From 38-11 sp927435965 (GTDB lineage Bacteria > Bacillota > Clostridia > Tissierellales > Dethiosulfatibacteraceae): a DNA stretch of 16,507 bases. The notes under the pieces are model-generated. The model saw nothing but the letters and a program-made list of their open reading frames with translations, was not told the DNA's origin and did not search any database. The stretch lies in the NCBI GenBank assembly GCA_927435965.1, contig CAKMKB010000210.1, forward strand, positions 1 through 16,507, read 5' to 3'. Positions 13,491 through 16,507 of the stretch are shown here, in pieces (position 1 is the stretch's first letter; every line of letters begins with the position of its first letter). The translations under genes were made by a program, and so were the position numbers.

Positions 13491-14246
13491 TAAAGTTAAT
13501 GAAATCGGACAGTGATCGGATCCGAGAACCTCATTGTGTATCTCTACATTATCAACTTTTTCGAGCATTTGATAGTTAATAAAGAAATAATCGATTCTCC
13601 ATCCTACATTCTTTTCTCTGGCTTTGAACATATATGACCACCATGTGTATTTAATCTCATCCGGATAAAAATATCTAAACACATCGACAAATCCACTCTC
13701 AGTGAAACTATCCATCCAGGCTCTTTCTTCAGGCAAAAATCCGGATATCTTGTTGTTTGACTCGGGATTGGCAAGGTCTATCTCTTTATGTGCGGTATTA
13801 TAATCACCACAAATGATAACATGCTTTCCTTGAGTCACCAAGTCTATAGCGTACTCCTGTAAAGTCTTGTAGAAATCCATTTTAAACTGAAGTCTCTCTT
13901 CCCTTTGTTTCCCGTTTGGAAAGTAAATATTCATCAGGATAAAGTTCTCGTATTCTGCAATAATAGTTCTGCCTTCTGTGTTAAACCTCTCGTCAGGAAG
14001 TCCAGTCCACACTTTCAATGGTCTTATCTTAGAATATATGGCTGTACCGCTATACCCTTTCTTTTCTGCTGAATGAAAGTAAGAATGATATCCGGGTATA
14101 TTGATTAATTCATCATCCAACTGATCCTTTTGTGCTTTTGTCTCCTGCAGGCATAATATATCTGGCTGCTCTTGATTAATCCATTTCAGAAACCCTTTTT
14201 TTTGAATAGCTCTGATACCGTTGACATTCCAGCAATATATCTTCAT
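13482..14246 (-). CDS. exoA: Exodeoxyribonuclease III (AP endonuclease family)
   Basis: This enzyme incises abasic sites and removes 3'-blocking groups in base-excision repair. The 254-residue length is usual for bacterial ExoA/XthA. Active-site elements of the Exo III fold are visible: WNVNGIRA with Asn7/Asn9 (6-13), QETKA with metal ligand Glu35 (34-38), NIYFPNG with Tyr108 (106-112), CGDYNTAH with Asp148/Asn150 (146-153), TWWSYM (201-206), GWRIDYFF (215-222) and GSDHCPI with Asp244-His245 (242-248). The ATG follows AGGGGGT. It is transcribed alone, convergent with tRNA-Arg and divergent from the small ORF-ndk pair. Confidence 0.95.
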   Translation of the reverse strand: MKIYCWNVNGIRAIQKKGFLKWINQEQPDILCLQETKAQKDQLDDELINIPGYHSYFHSAEKKGYSGTAIYSKIRPLKVWTGLPDERFNTEGRTIIAEYENFILMNIYFPNGKQREERLQFKMDFYKTLQEYAIDLVTQGKHVIICGDYNTAHKEIDLANPESNNKISGFLPEERAWMDSFTESGFVDVFRYFYPDEIKYTWWSYMFKAREKNVGWRIDYFFINYQMLEKVDNVEIHNEVLGSDHCPISLTLKN

Positions 14247-14283
14247 TTTACCCCCTGAATCGTTTGTCTTGCGGCTTCATAAC

Positions 14284-14312
14284 ATTTTACCACATCATAA
14301 ATAGCCTGTCAG
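14284..14312 (-). promoter_or_regulatory. Promoter of exoA
   Basis: On the minus strand, CTGACA (14307-14312) and TAAAAT (14284-14289) are 17 nt apart. The start would be near 14277, about 30 nt before the ATG. Confidence 0.65.
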
Positions 14313-14337
14313 TTGTTATTGTGCTAATTGATAACAA
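14313..14337. promoter_or_regulatory. 7-bp inverted repeat between divergent exoA and ndk promoters
   Basis: TTGTTAT (14313-14319) and ATAACAA (14331-14337) are exact reverse complements separated by 11 nt. One arm abuts the exoA -35 box and the other is 10 nt from the -35 box of the opposite promoter. This is a plausible position for a regulator of both, but short AT-rich palindromes arise by chance. Confidence 0.35.
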
Positions 14338-14347
14338 TTTTCATAAT

Positions 14348-14376
14348 TTGACAAATCTTTTATAAGATACTATTAT
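14348..14376 (+). promoter_or_regulatory. Promoter of the small ORF-ndk unit
   Basis: A consensus TTGACA (14348-14353) and TATTAT (14371-14376) are spaced by 17 nt, with the start near 14383. This is one of the best sigma-A matches in the window. Confidence 0.8.
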
Positions 14377-14407
14377 GTTTTTTGAAAGATTATATTTTGG
14401 AGGGAAA

Positions 14408-14500
14408 ATGTTATATTCAAGCAAAGTCAAAAAGTATATATCAATTGCTATTATCATTGTGTTTGTTCTAGGTCTGATTATTCCCCTAACATCATTATAG
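14408..14500 (+). CDS. 30-residue single-pass membrane peptide
   Basis: A short ORF has a GGAGGG ribosome binding site 4 nt before its ATG and lies directly behind a strong promoter. The 30-residue product begins MLYSSKVKKYIS, a basic N-terminus. This is followed by a hydrophobic stretch (about residues 11-28: ISIAIIIVFVLGLIIPLT), enough for one membrane helix with the N-terminus inside. It ends 15 nt before ndk, so the two are cotranscribed. Function is unknown. Tiny lysine-plus-helix peptides of this layout are common in Firmicutes (for example the ~31-residue Prli42 of Listeria), but I cannot claim homology. The well-placed SD, start, promoter and operon position argue that it is translated. 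Confidence 0.7.
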   Translation: MLYSSKVKKYISIAIIIVFVLGLIIPLTSL

Positions 14501-14515
14501 GTAAGGTGGTGAAGT

Positions 14516-14914
14516 ATGGAAAAAACGCTAGTCTTAATAAAGCCTGATGCTGTCTCTAACAAGCAGGTCGGGAAAATAATATCTGTCTATGAGGAGAATC
14601 GACTAAATATCGAATCCATAAAGATACTGATACCAGATGAAGATATTTTGTCTAGACATTACCAAGAACATAGCAGCAAGGACTTTTATCAGAGTCTGAT
14701 TGAGTTCATGAAAAGCGACAGGGTTGTAGCCATGGTTTTATCAGCAGAAAATGCAATCGAAAAGGTCCGCAGCATTAATGGGAAAACAAACCCAGAGGAT
14801 GCTGAGATGGGATCTATCAGAAAAACCTTTGGAACCAGTGTTACTATGAATGCGGTTCACGGATCAGCTAATCCCATAGATGCAAAAAGAGAAATCGAAA
14901 TTTGGTTCAATTGA
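14516..14914 (+). CDS. ndk: Nucleoside diphosphate kinase
   Basis: Ndk transfers the gamma phosphate of ATP to nucleoside diphosphates through a phosphohistidine, balancing cellular NTP pools. The 132-residue protein is slightly shorter than the usual 136-145. It shows TLVLIKPDAV (4-13) with Lys9, GSIRKTFG (99-106), and NAVHGSAN (112-119) with active-site His115. Family members usually read HGSDS here; the acidic residue is replaced by alanine and the last serine by asparagine. The ATG follows an AAGGTGGTGA site. It is the second gene after the small membrane ORF and is followed by two hairpins. The transposase gene beyond is on the other strand. Confidence 0.95.
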   Translation: MEKTLVLIKPDAVSNKQVGKIISVYEENRLNIESIKILIPDEDILSRHYQEHSSKDFYQSLIEFMKSDRVVAMVLSAENAIEKVRSINGKTNPEDAEMGSIRKTFGTSVTMNAVHGSANPIDAKREIEIWFN

Positions 14915-14915
14915 A

Positions 14916-14939
14916 AATCCCGGCTTAAGAGCCGGGATT
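14916..14939 (+). terminator. GC-rich hairpin just after ndk
   Basis: AATCCCGGCT (14916-14925) and AGCCGGGATT (14930-14939) form a perfect 10-bp stem with a TAAG loop, two bases after the ndk stop. It lacks a T-run, so it may protect the 3' end or pause polymerase, with the next hairpin completing termination. Confidence 0.65.
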
Positions 14940-14951
14940 CAGATTGATTAC

Positions 14952-14990
14952 AAACCCGTATGAAATTTTCATTTTCTTACGGGTTTTATC
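14952..14990 (+). terminator. Second hairpin after ndk, with T-rich tail
   Basis: AAACCCGTA (14952-14960) pairs with TACGGGTTT (14978-14986) across a 17-nt loop and runs into TTTTATC. It is a likely rho-independent terminator of the ndk unit. Confidence 0.65.
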
Positions 14991-15014
14991 ATTGTATTCA
15001 CAATCAAACGGAAA

Positions 15015-15035
15015 TTTTTAGATAAAATCTAAAAA
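15015..15035. terminator. Hairpin at the transposase stop codon
   Basis: TTTTTAGAT (15015-15023) and ATCTAAAAA (15027-15035) form a 9-bp stem around AAA and contain the transposase TAG. It is flanked by A/T runs on both sides, so it could stop transcription leaving or entering the element. Confidence 0.5.
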
Positions 15036-16414
15036 TACCCTGTACTGAGATGGATTTCGTCAAAAAATAAAAAAACATGAAGAAATCTTGCTATCTTCTT
15101 CATGTTATATGCCGCTGCTGACATATAACTTTGCTCTTTGATGCCATTCAGACCCCGGAATCGGGCATAGCGGAATCCGTGCAGTTCCTTTAAATCGGCA
15201 AAGGCACGTTCAATGGTCTCTTTTCTTCGTTTATAGATTCTTTTCCCCAAATCTGTTGTTTTGGTGAAGTGATCGATTTCTCTTAATTCCTTATCCCAGA
15301 CATGGAGCCTTATGATCCGTTTATCAGCATTCTCGTACAGACATTTTTCTTTCTTCGGACAGTCACAGCAGATTTCTCTTTTGCTGTGATATTCCATGTA
15401 GCCTTCTCTTGTGGTCGTTTTGTATTCTAATGCATGCCCTTCCAGACACATGACCACATCCCATTCCTCAGCATATTTGAAATTTAGTTTTGATATCTTG
15501 CCTTTTGGTTTTGGTCCTATTCTTTTGGCGATCGCGCCTTTTACACCTAACTCTTTCAATCCCTTCGCAATTGGTGCCGTGTAATAACCCGCATCCGCAC
15601 CCACATACCGGTAACCAATTTTTTCTTTCTGCTCTTTGACGATGCCAAGGAAGGGCACAGCGTCATTCATTGCCGCGCTTGTCGGATGCACACCGGTGAT
15701 GATGTTGTTTTCACCATCGACTGTCATGTGATTCAGGTAGAAGAATCCTTTTGGCTTCCTGTCCCTGAACATGTATCCGCTGTCTGGATCGGTTGTGCTG
15801 ACTTTCCTATTTTTTACTTCCTCTTTTTTTTCGTTTTTTTTTAGTTTCTTTTGCTGCCTCTTTTCCCTTTCCTGATTTACCGCCTCTTCTAGCTCATCCA
15901 CGTAATTTGCGATTGGCTTCTCCACCTGTTCGTTTGTGAACTTGCCGATGTTGGCATTTGCCTTGACATGGGTTGAATCCACGTACATGATGTTGCCGCT
16001 GACCAGGTTGTTTGTAATGGCCTGTTCCAGTATGTTCTCAAAGATCCTTTCGTAGATATCGGTTCCCCTGAATCGTCTCCTCCTGTTCTGACTGATGGTT
16101 GAGCTGTTCGGTACGCTTTCTCTCAATCCAATTCCCAAAAACCATCTGTATGCTATGTTATACTTGATTTCCTCGACAAGTCGTCTTTCGGATCGTATGC
16201 CGTATAAATAGCCTATGAATATCATTTTAAACAGAATGACCGGGTCTATGCTTGGTCTTCCGTTGTTTTCACAATATTTATCTTTCACCAGTTCATAGAT
16301 GAAACTGAAATCTATGTTGTCTTCTATTTTTCTGAGCAAATGATCTTCTGGCATCAGCTCTTCCAAGCTGATGATTTCCATTTTCAATTGTATGTTATCA
16401 TTCCTTGTAAGCAT
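15029..16414 (-). CDS. IS1182 family transposase
   Basis: This DDE transposase of 461 residues appears intact. The N-terminal DUF772-type domain (about 15-115) includes LEELMPEDHLLRKIED, NGRPSIDPVILFKMIFIGYLYGI and SERRLVEEIKYNIAYRWFLG, the usual opening of IS1182/IS5-like enzymes. The catalytic core has Asp146 in MYVDSTHVKANAN, Asp274 in GADAGYYTA and Glu402 in ETIERAFADLKELHG. A lysine-rich linker (181-204) precedes the second Asp, and a cysteine cluster (349-358, CCDCPKKEKC) suggests metal binding. The ATG follows a GGAGG site, with TATAAT about 40 nt upstream. No frameshift or stop is present, so the element may be active. It lies downstream of ndk, pointing toward it, and does not disrupt a visible gene. 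Confidence 0.93.
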   Translation of the reverse strand: MLTRNDNIQLKMEIISLEELMPEDHLLRKIEDNIDFSFIYELVKDKYCENNGRPSIDPVILFKMIFIGYLYGIRSERRLVEEIKYNIAYRWFLGIGLRESVPNSSTISQNRRRRFRGTDIYERIFENILEQAITNNLVSGNIMYVDSTHVKANANIGKFTNEQVEKPIANYVDELEEAVNQEREKRQQKKLKKNEKKEEVKNRKVSTTDPDSGYMFRDRKPKGFFYLNHMTVDGENNIITGVHPTSAAMNDAVPFLGIVKEQKEKIGYRYVGADAGYYTAPIAKGLKELGVKGAIAKRIGPKPKGKISKLNFKYAEEWDVVMCLEGHALEYKTTTREGYMEYHSKREICCDCPKKEKCLYENADKRIIRLHVWDKELREIDHFTKTTDLGKRIYKRRKETIERAFADLKELHGFRYARFRGLNGIKEQSYMSAAAYNMKKIARFLHVFLFFDEIHLSTGYF

Positions 16415-16507
16415 TGATTTCCTCCGCTTTTTGATACTTATATTATACCAAAAAACTGAAAAAGAATCCTCTTTTCCGAGAATTCTCTTTCTTACATTTT
16501 CGTAATT

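Larger units (their letters stand above)
15008..16503 (-). mobile_element. IS1182-family insertion sequence (ends uncertain)
   Basis: The element is defined by its transposase. Candidate terminal repeats are ACGGAAATTT (15008-15017) and, on the opposite strand, ACGAAAATGT (16494-16503), matching at 8 of 10 positions. No convincing target duplication is seen beside them, and the true right end may lie beyond the window. A span of about 1.5 kb would be slightly short but possible for the family. Confidence 0.5.

Noticed and set aside
13391..13579. 62-codon frame starting in the tRNA
   Set aside because: It runs through the tRNA-Arg gene and its terminator into antisense exoA; no SD.

Overview
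This is a low-GC, gene-dense chromosomal segment of an anaerobic Firmicute, most likely a clostridial or Tissierellia-type bacterium. The basis is the AT-rich composition, strong AGGAGG-type ribosome binding sites, TTG starts, the ctsR-mcsA-mcsB-clpC operon, two ECF-transporter S components without their energizing module, a type III pantothenate kinase and a DUF3343 protein. The species cannot be named from sequence alone.

Layout. Positions 1-240 hold a non-coding repeat block: two ~72-bp direct repeats with GC-rich hairpins, then a 35-bp tandem duplication that is the imperfect inverted complement of the repeats' 3' part. Then come ilvE (minus), a tetrahydrofolate riboswitch with folT (plus), a short DUF3343 gene (minus), and an NCS2 nucleobase permease (plus). 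These are followed by an ECF S component (probably PanT) with coaX (plus) and an ABC exporter (plus). The minus strand then carries the class III heat-shock operon ctsR-mcsA-mcsB-clpC, with a textbook CtsR operator, and ctpA upstream of it. Next are tRNA-Arg(UCG) on plus, exoA on minus, a 30-residue membrane peptide gene plus ndk on plus, and an IS1182-family transposase on minus at the right edge.

How the genes work together. Much of the left half is vitamin, cofactor and nucleobase supply: folate uptake under folate control, pantothenate uptake joined to the first step of CoA synthesis, and purine uptake. The right half is protein quality control: McsB tags proteins with phosphoarginine, ClpC recognises the tag and unfolds them for ClpP, and CtsR represses the operon. 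CtpA is a separate membrane-anchored protease.

No obviously new defence or biosynthetic system is visible. The best points for a second look are a translational switch model for the folT riboswitch (SD and AUG in the loop of a 10-bp hairpin, with a possible competing helix), the foldback repeat block at 1-240, a CGAA palindrome upstream of the purine permease promoter, the ctsR promoter embedded in a perfect inverted repeat, and the small membrane ORF in front of ndk.
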